Notes under the pieces: generated by a model | The model's input: only the letters and a program-made list of their open reading frames with translations | Told to the model about the DNA's origin: nothing | The model's database searches: none | Translations under genes and position numbers: made by a program | In this document: positions 32,863 to 43,450 of the stretch, piece after piece | Position numbering within the stretch: position 1 is the stretch's first letter | Layout: each line of letters starts with the position of its first letter | Assembly: GCA_015847255.1 (NCBI GenBank) | Contig: JADLZK010004689.1 | Location: 496,001-560,000 of the forward strand | Source: Hyparrhenia diplandra | Lineage: Eukaryota; Streptophyta; Magnoliopsida; Poales; Poaceae | DNA: 64,000 nt | Direction: 5' to 3'

Positions 32863-35800
32863 CTAGATCGCGACAGCAGTGGAATGGGTGCGTCTCTTCC
32901 TAACAAACTCCTGTCGAAAAATATCGAACTCCCCAGCCTTGACTGCCTCCCCGTATGGAATTGAAGAAACGAAGATAATGATGTGTATTGTGTCTGCAGG
33001 ATAAACAAAAAAGATAAACATCATTCACTCGATATATTCCCTACTGGGCCATAACTGGGAATCCGACTTTGCTTACATCTCCAGTAGAATCTGAGCCAAC
33101 ATCTCATGGACATTGAGCAAATGATTGAGGTAAGCACGGGTGTGATTTTGGCACGTGAAGCAATCACAGCTATCAACCAGCCGCGACGTATCCTTCCTGA
33201 AGGAACAAACACCCAAAAAAATAATGTGTCACATAACAGAAAATCAACAGATCCAATTTTTTATGTAAATATTTCTTCAATATGGAGTGTCTTCAGGGAA
33301 TTAGCAGTTTCAATTGTATAGTGATGAACCTCCATTTTAACCATAATCAATAGTCAATGGTTTCAATATTCAGATTTAACAAATCCTACATCTTTCTAAT
33401 TACCACACTTCATCATGATGCATTTATGATTTATCACTTTCACTTCCCCAGCACACCCTAATTTAAACAAATTCAACTTTTATAGGAAATATATTGAAGG
33501 CATCATGAACAATATGATATGCAACCTTTCTCCTTTAAAAAAATGAGTGCCAGTAGCAGCCAACAGCCATTGTGGTGGAAATTTAATAGTAGCTATTTTC
33601 TGTGTGTAGTAGATATGTCTCCATAGGTTAAGAGATTATTTGCCCACAAGATTAAATGCAGCAAAATAGGCATCTGCAGAGAGAATTAAAGACATTCATT
33701 GATTAAAATGCTCAACTGGGCGCATTTGTCTACTCCAAATTAAAACACTTCCATACTGTTACCAACAAAATTTTTGCATGCCTGATATACAACTGTGAAA
33801 TTTAGTTGCAACTTCTTTCAAAATTATCAGTACACATACATAGAACCATGTCTTCTCAAATACAATGCACAGACTTTGGCACAAAGACAATATATCTACA
33901 TACATCAGATCACCTACCGATATGTTGTAGCACGCAGGTTAATCTTTGTTGAATCTCCACTAGTGTTGAGTATACCATTCTGCATCTCTCTTTCAACCAT
34001 GTCAACAGGGAAGATCAGTGCGAAACCACCCATAGTAAGTTGGTAAATGTATCTGTCATTCCAAATTATGAAAAATCAAATTCTGTCAGCACATTGATGA
34101 TCATAATGAGCAAATTCCTCCAATGCCATTAAAATTGTTCACTTTCCTTCACTGCCACTATTTTAATTCTGCATTTCCTTGGTTTCCACTTCCACCAAAT
34201 TCTGTTAAGTATAAGTAATGTTGTGGGACGCTTTCATTGGAAAGTACACCAGGAAGAAGGCGCCAGCAGCATCTAGTGGCTAAATATCCGCCACAGCTAT
34301 CTGTGAGGAGGATGATCCTTTAATTTAGGATCTAGGGAGGAGAAATAGGAGATGAGTTATAAGCTTGTGGTGCTCAACCGGTCATTAGGAGATATGACTA
34401 AGGGCTGGCTGATTAGGGGGGATTAAACAGAAAGAATCATCACGTTCAGAGTCTCCCAGGGAGGATGAACCAGCTATGTCGCTGCTACCAATTCTAGGTT
34501 TAGCCATTGTAATCATCCTCCAGTCCATCAAAAAAGAACAACCAGATTCCTAGCCTTATTAGTAATAACTGACATGATGGGCCCACTGTCTTCAGAGCTA
34601 TTTCTGTCTATTTCTAGTGCAGAAAATGCCCCTCTTATGAAAATTGAGGCCCACAGCTGTCCTCCCCTCTGACTTATCCACCCAGCTCCTACTCCACCTG
34701 TCCACCACCATCCAACTCAACCCCATCCTTGGCAGAATCGGCACCGCCAGGATTCAACTTCTGCGGATCAGCAGCGGTCGGAGGAGGTCATTGCTGCACT
34801 TGGGCAATTATGCACCTAGCAGTGGACATGGTCATGCCACGCGCGTGCCTGGCAGAGGACGTGGACAAGCCGCGTGCACGATCCCAGGCATGCGTGGCTG
34901 TTGATTACAGCGTGCAAGCTAGAGTAGGTGAGCCCCGGCAATTCCACCTAACCAAATGCCATGACGTGGGCACCCAAAACCGGCGAAGCTCTCCGCGATG
35001 TGCCAGGGCGAGCATCGCCCAGCGCCACTTGGGCACAGGAGGCCTCATTTGCTGCCGGAGGGCCACCACATGGCCAGTCGTCGCCTGGAATCGGGCCATC
35101 AGCTGATTTCTGGCCACCACTGCTCCGCCCGCCTTCCCTGAGCTCACAGCGGCACCGGTGGTCCATTCTCATGTCCTCCGCGTGAATGTGTCATCTGGTC
35201 ATCCATATATCTGCCTCTATGTCATCAACTGGCAATTCTTCCACCCATCCATCCGAGTGACCACAAGCTCCACCAGCATCCGCTAGACTGCATGCTGATG
35301 AATGGTGATCTCTGTCTCCTCTTGTGTCTGTTATTGGGTAGGCTTCTAAGTATGTGCAAGGATTCGTTTTAAAATAATTTAAAATGATATTATGAATCAA
35401 GTTTTTTAGTCTTCATAGAAAACTGAAAGGGCAACACTAATGGTAATGAAACCACTTAATTTCTATGTACTCTCATTTGTATCAAGTCATAGAAATATTA
35501 AATGTAATGTTCTACATATGTCATACATATACATCGCACAAAAAGGAGGGCTCACTCTTAGGGGGTGTAATTTACTTTTGTGTCGCTTTTGCTTTCTTCA
35601 CCCCGGTGGGGAAAAACTTAAAACTCCTGTACATAAAACTCTCTTTCCTAACTTAATTGAAAGGCAGAGCTCCTGCCATTACTTTTCAAAAAGTTATACA
35701 TATACAGCTCATACATATATATGTTATTAGTTGGTTGTGCAATGTATGTTATATTGCTGGTTGGGTGTGCTACTTGATTTAATTTGCCCCAAAGGTCAAC

Positions 35801-38554
35801 ATCATTGAACTATGTAATCGCATGCAAGGAAAGGAGCCAAAATTCTGTTCAGAGGGGCAAAAGCATCATTTCCATATAAATATAACACCAACGTAACAGT
35901 TCAATGATGGAAGTGGCAGATAGGGAAACATATATTTCAAATAGTGGCACACAAGGAAAGTGCAAAATTTTGATTTCACTCAGGGAACCAATATAAATTC
36001 TAATGGCATTGAGGGATTTTGCTCATTAAAATTCACAAATGCTATAGGACAAAGATTTATGTGCATACGTGGAGTCAAAAAGGTCGATACCAGCAGCTAC
36101 ACCCTCCAAGACCTCCTCTAGAAGACAAAATGTACTGAGTTGTCAATATGAGATAGTTGTAAAAATCATTTTTTAATACAAAGATATCTCAGGATGTAAG
36201 TTTCAGAAAATTGTCAATAAGGTCTATGTGCAAAAGATACTATCCAATGTATTTATAGACCACCATGAACTACTCACCAACCAATGGATAATACTGCTAC
36301 AGACAAGTGATAGGCTAAATTTTGGATAAGTTTAACAGCTAGGCTCTAGCTTGTGAATTATGATGATGAGATTAAAATGCAAGAAGTCACAGCTGAGATG
36401 AAAAAGAAAAGAAAGCAAAGCTTCCTAAGTCATTGTCCAAGTGACCAAGTCCAAAGCACTGGGAAAAATACATCACAGGCACCTGGAAGACCAAGCCTAG
36501 ACACAAGCCGAGGTTTTTCCGATGGCAAGCAATCCTGAAAAAAGAAAAGGAAATAATAAGTCACATGTGCACAAAAAGAAAGAACTCTTCTAAACACATC
36601 TAAACAGAACATCTCAAAAACATGAGGTGCGGCTTCAGCTAAATCACAATCGAAGGCTACAGAGGGGCAGGGGGACGTATGGTAATCTGAAACAATGCAA
36701 ATTCTTGTTTCAAGAAAATATTACAAATGCAGAATATGACCATTCAGTCCTACTCCTACATCAAAAATCAAAATCGATAAAACAGTCTGAATATGATTAT
36801 GAAATGCCATTTACAGTTGAAATCTTCTATTGCAGGGCGGACAATCCAACATTTTCTAGTATGGAGTGTGCTAGAATTACAACCTGAAAGCATTTGGAGA
36901 ATTTACCACCCTTAAGACTGGCATGCCACCATTCAGTAACATGTGGGATGGCACCAACTTCACCAGGATGACAAATAATGAATTGCTAATCTGCCCAAGT
37001 GGTATTTCATAAAATTCTTTCATTTTTCAGGTTCATATTTGGCACATGATTTTAATGAAAATGCAGTCCTAACAGCGGCAACAGAATTTTAAGCATAGCA
37101 GCAGATCATCATTGATGCACTTCAATATTCGATATAGAAAGGATATTTTTCTCACTGTCACGGCATTGAGCAAACTGCAACGTTCTTCAATACTCTCTCC
37201 AAGGCCAAATCCTGCAATCCAAAAGCCTGCACCAAATTTTGCAACAAAAGGATCAGTAGGTTTTTTAGCAAATTAATTAAAACATCAGCATCAAGTCAAT
37301 TACTAAACAACTAACTTGCAAAGTTAAGAAAAAAATCATAAGAACCATCCTCTTCCCTCAAGATGGATACTTACAAAATAAAAACTACTAAAAAATTACT
37401 AATATTGAACGAGATATAAAAATAACCTGAAACATTCCGCTTCGCCACTTCAGTAGCACATAGCTTTCGCTGTTCTAAGCTAGATCCTCCCACAATTACA
37501 CCAAAACTATTAGTTCCAGACGCCTGAAGTAAGAGATGTAAAAAATCAATAAGAGAAGGTAGTTGACTGAGATTGATTCCATTTGTTAAAAAAAAAAGTT
37601 GCCACAGTTTTAAGAAGCTGCATCAGAGGCCTCCAAACTTGTAGATAAGTACCACTTATAATAAATCAGAAATGTCACTTGGGCATTATTTTTTGCTCTA
37701 TTCCAGACATTTAAATAGTGGTAACTCTTTGAAAAGTAAAGAAAGATGTATACATTAAAGTCATTGAAACACAGTTCGATGAAAATAGCTTAACATCCTA
37801 CCACGTCCAAAGCAATACATGCATCAAGCCACTGCAATGTTCTGTCAACAGAGACTTTGTTTCGTTTCTCATTCACCCAAGCTGGTACCTCGTCTGCCAA
37901 ACTGGCCCATATATTAGGCTTCATGCAGGAAATCAACTCCATATAGTCTGATGGTTTTACCTGATAGAATTTTACAAAAAGAATCAAATATGGACATACA
38001 CCAAAACATGCACCGTGAGAACTGAAAATGAAGGAATGAAAGGACTAAGTTACCAACCAGTCTACGGCCCGAAGGAGTTTCAAAGGAGGCACCAAATTTG
38101 TTGGTGGCATCACTTGATGGAAGACTCTCAATAGAATCACCTGCTGCCGCTACAAGAATGTGGTCAGGTAAACCCAGCATACTGTGCAAACCCCCAATAG
38201 CTGTTATTGTCTTCGATGGAGGGCCCTCTATACTGCGAAAAGAAAGGAAACGTGATCAAACTCGTTCAGTTAAACGGCCACAACTCACAAGAACAACATA
38301 CACCGTCAGAGCGGAGGGAAACTGGAACAGGTGGAGGAGACTTACAAGTGGGTAGGGCAGACATGGAGGAGCAGGGAGTCCGGGAGTGGCAAGGAGGCAA
38401 GGAGGTCGCAGGACAAGAATGCTGGCAGCCCCTTACGAGTGGACAGCAGCAGCGCCGGCGTCTCAATGCCAATGCCGGCGCCGCCGCCTATATGGAGCGC
38501 ACCCGCCCGCGCCTTCCCCCCGCCGCTGCAAACTTTCGTCACCGCAAACCTCAT
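32863..38554 (-). CDS. QTRT2: Queuine tRNA-ribosyltransferase accessory subunit 2 (QTRT2-like)
   Basis: Ten exons with consensus junctions: 38554-38346, 38232-38058, 37960-37802, 37523-37427, 37226-37156, 36534-36483, 36117-36069, 34052-33918, 33196-33077 and 32993-32863. Phases match at all nine introns. The protein of ~398 residues contains ASFETPSGRRLVKPSDYMEL (from about residue 115), PNIWASLADEVPAWV, GFWIAGFGLGESIEERC, DCLPSEKPRLVSRLGLP and DLFDSTYIYQLTMGGFAL. The zinc site is Cys326, Cys328, Cys331 and His357 (C-x-C-x2-C-x25-H), the His formed just after the exon 9/10 junction. With its catalytic partner it exchanges guanine 34 of Asp/Asn/His/Tyr tRNAs for queuine. The start at 38554 opens MRFAVTKVCSGG; an upstream in-frame ATG at 38626 is less likely. 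Exon 10 has one extra G (GGGG at about 32948-32952): read literally it stops at 32900 after a short altered tail; ignoring it, the frame runs to the expected length, ending at 32863. Intron 7 carries a 1.9-kb transposon. Confidence 0.9.
34107..36028. mobile_element. TIR transposon with GC-rich cargo in intron 7 (Pack-MULE-like?)
   Basis: The left end AATGAGCAAATTCCTCCAAT...TGCCATTAAAAT is mirrored at the right by AATGAGCAAAATCCCTCAAT...TGCCATTAGAAT (reverse complement). Inward, CACTTTCCTT..TGCCACTATTT and CCACTTCCA also match, so the inverted repeats exceed 90 bp. Long TIRs around a GC-rich, gene-like interior (about 34640-35190) resemble Pack-MULEs. No 9-bp target duplication could be paired, and the cargo's parent gene is not recognised. 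A LINE-type 3' end phrase (TTAATTGAAAGGCAGAGCTC) lies at about 35651. Confidence 0.55.
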
Positions 38555-38940
38555 CGCTCTTTCTATGGCGCAGAAGACGGCGGAAGACGTTCCGGCAATC
38601 GGTCGAACTCCTAACGTGCGTGCCACGCCGGAAGGGGGAGAGGGTACACGCGCAGGATAATAGTGACCTTCTGGGTTGAAAGAGTGGGCAGAGCGCTTGA
38701 AGAAGGGATCGGCGACTGTAGCTGCGGTGGGCGCGCGACGGTGGTGGCCGGGTGGGGGAGCTACACGACCGGAGTGGTAGAGCGCGAGGGTGTTTTGGAG
38801 GCGGCCGCCGGCCGCCGGCGGAGGTCAGCAAGGAGAGCGGGGAGGATAGACCAAGGGTGGGCTTTGACACAGTCGGATGGGCACAGTCCAATTGAGTGTT
38901 CCAATGTGCGCGTGGGTTGGGCCAGGCCCATAAAAAATGA
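38555..38940 (-). promoter_or_regulatory. GC-rich upstream region of the queuine gene
   Basis: The ~390 bp before the start codon are GC-rich and rich in CG pairs on both strands, as expected of the 5' UTR/promoter of a broadly expressed grass gene. No TATA box was picked out. Long open frames here have biased composition and are not called. Confidence 0.35.
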
Positions 38941-39036
38941 GAATATAAATATATAAATATAAACATTTTTAATTTTAATTTTCAAATATAAACATTTTTA
39001 ATTTTAATTCTCAAATATAAACTTTGAAATTTAAAT
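38941..39036 (+). repeat. AT-rich tandem repeat
   Basis: A ~33-bp unit containing AAATATAAACATTTTTAATT occurs about 2.5 times. Confidence 0.6.
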
Positions 39037-40765
39037 TTTCATGTAAAATGCACTAGGTCGCCTCCTCCCATCTACGTTCTCGGACTTTCAAACCAACTAT
39101 TCAGATCCTCATCTTTTAAAACCAACTATCTAGGTCCTCAGACCATTTGCCATGCCACGTGGTCTGTCTTTAGTTGGTCATGTATGGTATTATTTAGGTG
39201 CTGACGTCAACACTTTTTAATTTGCTAAATTCATATCTAATTATTTGAGCTTCAAAAATAGCAAATGATATGTTATTTTGATCATCTCAACGAGCCCTTC
39301 GCAATAATACCTAGTTTTTCGAACCGGACCGGTGATCGAACCGGCGAGGCTGTCGGTTCAATGGTTCATTGGTCCAACCGTTTAGAACCGGTTGAACCGC
39401 CGGTCCGAAAAGAATGGACCGTTTTATCGAACCGGTCACAAATACTTTGAACCGTGTATATATATATAGGAAAATTTTAATTATTAATTGACATTCAAGC
39501 AATATAAATATAATTATATAATTAACAAATGCAACAACACAATTTAATTGTACTCAGCCTCACAGACTCACACATGAAGCCATATAGGATGACAAGGTCA
39601 ATGTGTGTGATAACACAAGGTTCGTGATAAACTGATAATAAGATAGAAACACATGAAGCATGGTACTCATTAGAAATCTATTGGATCTGGAGCTAGATGA
39701 AGCAAACGACATGTTCTTAAATTCCAAATATACAAGCTTCACAAGTTTTAGTGCTCTGTATTTGTTGTATAAGATATATAAAAAGAGATGAAAAGATTAC
39801 ATGGAGCACTTACGAATTGGTGGAAAAATGACTTAAATATTAATTTAAATATTCACCATTGTAAAACAAATTTAAATACTAAAACAAAGTGTACTATTGT
39901 GAAGAGCTCGTTGAGATAATCAAAACAGACATATTATTTGTCTAATTTGGAGATGGGACGACAAACAAATAAATTTTTGAAATTCCCATACGTGCTCGGC
40001 AGCCATGCACGTCAACTCAGCGAGCACGTTCATAAAAAAAAAGTGCAAGCGTGAACCACAACCGGAATTAAACAACCAGGCGGCCATGCGGGGGCCCAGT
40101 GGGAGCTTTCCCAAAGCAGCTGCAGGCCCTCACGCTCCCCACGAACCAATCAGGAGCATGCTGCAGTAAAGACAGCTGCACACGCGGACCACCAGCGAGA
40201 AAACCGTCCGGTTCGTATGGAACCGCCCGGTTCGTATGGAACCGCCCGTTCGCCGGTTTCTTAAAAACCGGCCGGTTCGTCCGTTTTTAGCGGTCTGAAT
40301 GCACAGCGGTCTTTTAAGTGACCCGGACCGGTGGAGCCTTTGGTTCGGTCTTTTAGCGGTCGAACCGCCGGGTCCGGTCCGGTTCGAAAAACTAGGCAAT
40401 AATATACACTATTCTATATTTGAGATAATTTTTTATCCGTGAAAGACTTTTCATTTTTTTCACGTATAAAAACTATCTCAAATGATAGAATGTAGTATAC
40501 CATTATGAAGGACTCGTTGAGATGATCAAAATGGACATATTATTTGCTATTTTTAGAGCTTTGGATAGATATGAATTTTGCAATTAAAAAGGCACTTCAA
40601 ACATGCATGACCAACGAGAGGCACATGACACGAAAGCACTACAAGAGACCTAGATAGTTGGTTTGAAAAGATGAGGAACCTAAATAGTTGATTTGAAAGT
40701 TTGAGAATGTAGATGGGAGGAGGTGAATAGTTTGGAGACCCAAGGTGCATTTTACTCTAATTTTT
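39037..40765. mobile_element. Foldback/long-TIR element, split by a hAT insertion
   Basis: The left arm (39037-39301) and right arm (40497-40765) are inverted copies. TAAAATGCAC, CCTCCTCCCATCTACGTTCT, ACTTTCAAACCAACTATT and GATCATCTCAACGAG on the left pair with GTGCATTTTA, AGAATGTAGATGGGAGGAGG and CTCGTTGAGATGATC on the right. A palindrome at about 40412-40490 (TTTGAGATAATTTTTTAT / ATAAAAACTATCTCAAA) lies at the original centre. No transposase. The interior between the arms is mostly the hAT element. A third copy of the CTCGTTGAGAT(A/G)ATCAAAA phrase lies at about 39906 inside the hAT, so the history may be more complex. Confidence 0.6.
39310..40396. mobile_element. Non-autonomous hAT element
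   Basis: Termini CCTAGTTTTTCGAACCGGAC and GTCCGGTTCGAAAAACTAGG are perfect inverted repeats. CAATAATA flanks both sides (39302-39309 and 40397-40404), the 8-bp target duplication of hAT elements. Both ends are packed with AACCG/CGGTT words, as in hAT subterminal regions. About 1.09 kb long with no transposase frame. Confidence 0.85.
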
Positions 40766-41396
40766 CATTTCGGTTGGTTTGTAAGGATGAGTTAGTTTTG
40801 GAATATGGTTCGGGTCCCGCACGACACAACCCTTACGATGCATGTAGCAATAGCAACCTATTTAAACTTTTCGTTATCACTTAGGGCTTGGTGTAGGATA
40901 GGAAAAGTATAGAAAAAGGAAAAATAGAGGAATAATATAGGAATGCATATGTGATCCTAAGGGATTGAAAACATAGAAATCATGCAGGATTATATGTTTG
41001 GCTATGTACAGGAAAAACTAAAGGATTCTTAAGGACAAATTTATGCTACTTCTTTATTCAACCTAGGTAAATCACCAATTGTAGCTATTTAATCTTTTGG
41101 TTGTCCTTGGTCCTTGTGCATAGGAAAATTTCCATGAGGTATAAGTGGATCTCTCTTTTTTTTTCCTTGTGCTATTCTTATGGAATCAAAGACAAAGGAA
41201 TTTGTTATCTAGTTTACCTATGCTCTATTCCTACAAACCGAAGCAAAGGGGGCCCTAGTCTTTACACTCGGTGTAGTCCTTAGGAATTGGAATCCTACAT
41301 TTTTCCTATGATTCACCTCCATTCCAAGGGGGGCTTAGTGTAAAAAGATTAACCCGTAGGTATAGGTGCAATGGTGGCTTAACTGGCAATGTGGTA
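40766..41396. other. Intergenic, no gene recognised
   Basis: AT-rich sequence without convincing coding or repeat boundaries. Confidence 0.4.
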
Positions 41397-41540
41397 CTTC
41401 CTCTATTCCAAATTATAAGTCACTTTAAATTTTTTAGTTCATCCATTTTATTACTTATCTAGACATATTATTATACTAGATACACAAGAAATTAATATAC
41501 CTAAAAAGTGAAAGGGACTTGTAATATAGAACAGAGGAAG
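41397..41540. mobile_element. Stowaway-type MITE
   Basis: CTTCCTCTATTCCAAATTAT at the left and ATATAGAACAGAGGAAG at the right, with TA flanks (41395-41396 and 41541-41542). It stops 19 bp before the outer retrotransposon's LTR. Confidence 0.75.
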
Positions 41541-41559
41541 TATTAAACTTGTGCACACC

Positions 41560-43450
41560 TGAAAGTGCATCTAGCCCTTTTGTGGGTTTTGGTGAATTGA
41601 ATGACAACATAATTAAAGGTCTAATAAGTTTGCTAAGTGTTGAACAGAAACTAAGTCTATTGCATATACTTGTGAATTGTGTATTAACAAGTATATCCAA
41701 GGTTCAACAAGACAAACTTGATGGTATTTCACATAGTGTTGAAGCAAAGGCAAAATTGTGTATTGTTGTATTGGAAGATTATGGAAACAATCTAGTTCAA
41801 GCAAAAAGACAACAATGCAAATGGAATCAATGAAATGGCTTATATGTTGTGGGATATCATAGCATCATGTGAGAGCAAGCATGTTTGGCAAACGACAAAT
41901 GAGATATGGGTTGATGATCTTGGATCGGTCTCTATAATGGCTTGCTTTCCATGAATAGAAGATTGAAGTAAGTGTTTGGAGTGTCAAGCCAAAATGGATA
42001 TGATACAAGGAACCGTGAATTGGCTTGACCATATTGATGTTGATCCATGTATGTCTCTATGTGAGTCAAACCGAAGCTTGATTGATATACATTCATATCT
42101 AGAAGATAATCAAGCAAGGATCATAATATTGAAGAAATAGTTATTCAATGGTTGCTTGATATGATGTGACTTGAGTGTATCTTGATAAGGTGAAGATAGC
42201 AAGGAAAGGGCTTCGAGGTACTAAGCTTAAGGTGAAGGGCAAGCGTTGGCTTGGGACCGAGGTACCATGGCTAAGGTGAAGAAGAGAGTACTTGCATTTA
42301 GTCGAGGAACTAATCAAGCTATGAGGAGTCATATTGTGTTGAGGATCAAATCATTAGTGTGAGTGACTTGAAGCCATGGAGGTGAACTCATATTTGTGGA
42401 AATGGTTCAAGTCACATGCACAAGATATATTTGCTCTAAGAGATGAGACAAAGATGATAGAGGATGATGTACAGGTTGATGGAACCTTCAAGTGCAACGG
42501 ATGGCAACCTAGACTCATGGAGGTTTAATTTCATTTATGTTTTGAATCTTGAGTTTAGGACATGCCGTACTATTAAGAGGGATCCTAGGACCTTTGGCTA
42601 CATGTGAACTAAATGCTCAAACCTCCAGCTCAGCCAAAAACATCACCTCACAGCCAAAACAGACAGCCGAGACACTTTTTACACTTTGCTGTTCTGGCAG
42701 GCGCGGCAGTGCCGCGCGTAAGTGAGGCAGTGCACGGTCGGCAGTGCAAGGTCACAGTGTTAGGTGCGGCAGTGCCGCACTTAATCCGACCGTTGGGCCC
42801 AGTCGAGTATAAATACCATTCCTACCCCTCCCACAACGGTCATCTGGCTCACTTCATCTCCTACCTCGCGACAGCAGCCAGAAAACAGACCTCTTGCTCT
42901 CTCTCACTCCTCCATTGTTGCTCCTCCTTCCCCCAAGCCAAGATTTCGATTCCACCATCAAATCTTGAGGGAAAAGGCAGCAAACTGCTTGTGGAGGCCG
43001 GATCTACTACTTCCCCAACTTGAAAGAGCATTTGGTTCACGTTTGGCCGGAACCCTAGGGTTCTTTCCTCTTGGAGCTTGCTCCTAGACGGCTAGGCGTC
43101 GCCCTTGAGCTTGCCTCTTCGTGTGGCAGCCTTGGGAGGTTTGTAACCTCACTCAAAATCAAGAAAATCACCCCTCATCTCAAGGGTTCACCCCTTGACT
43201 TGAGAACGAGGGAAGGGACGACTTGTGTGGCGAATCCCAATCCTTTTGTGGATACCTCAACAACGTGGACGTAACCCAGCCTTTGTGGCGACGGTGAACC
43301 ACGGGAAAAATCCTTGTCTCACGCGTGCTATTTACATTCTTGCATATTATTCTTGTGAGCTAGGGTTTCATCCCGATCTACTTTGTTGAGGAGTTCCTGG
43401 CACATTCTATTGGATATATGTGATATATTTGTGTGTAGGAACTTGGGATA
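41560..43450 (+). repeat. 5' LTR of the Gag-only copia-like element, left part
   Basis: Starts TGAAAGTGCATCTAGCCC, a start I recognise from a common grass copia-type LTR. The gypsy element interrupts it after GGATA (43446-43450), and it resumes at 57471. Rejoined, the LTR is ~2.17 kb and ends TTACA just before a primer binding site. The matching 3' LTR lies outside the window, so the target duplication cannot be checked; ACACC precedes this end. Confidence 0.75.
42808..42817 (+). promoter_or_regulatory. TATA box of the copia-like LTR
   Basis: TATAAATACC in a GC-richer stretch, ~910 bp before the LTR end once the insertion is removed. Placement fits the U3/R boundary. Confidence 0.5.

Noticed and set aside
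38554..38626. Upstream in-frame ATG of the queuine gene at 38626
   Set aside because: The extra 24 residues are not typical of the family, and the start at 38554 gives the expected MRFAVTKV-type beginning.
38463..38966. A 167-codon minus-strand frame overlapping the start of the queuine gene
   Set aside because: It overlaps exon 1 and the promoter in another frame, with a biased product. The splice-consistent QTRT2 frame explains this sequence.
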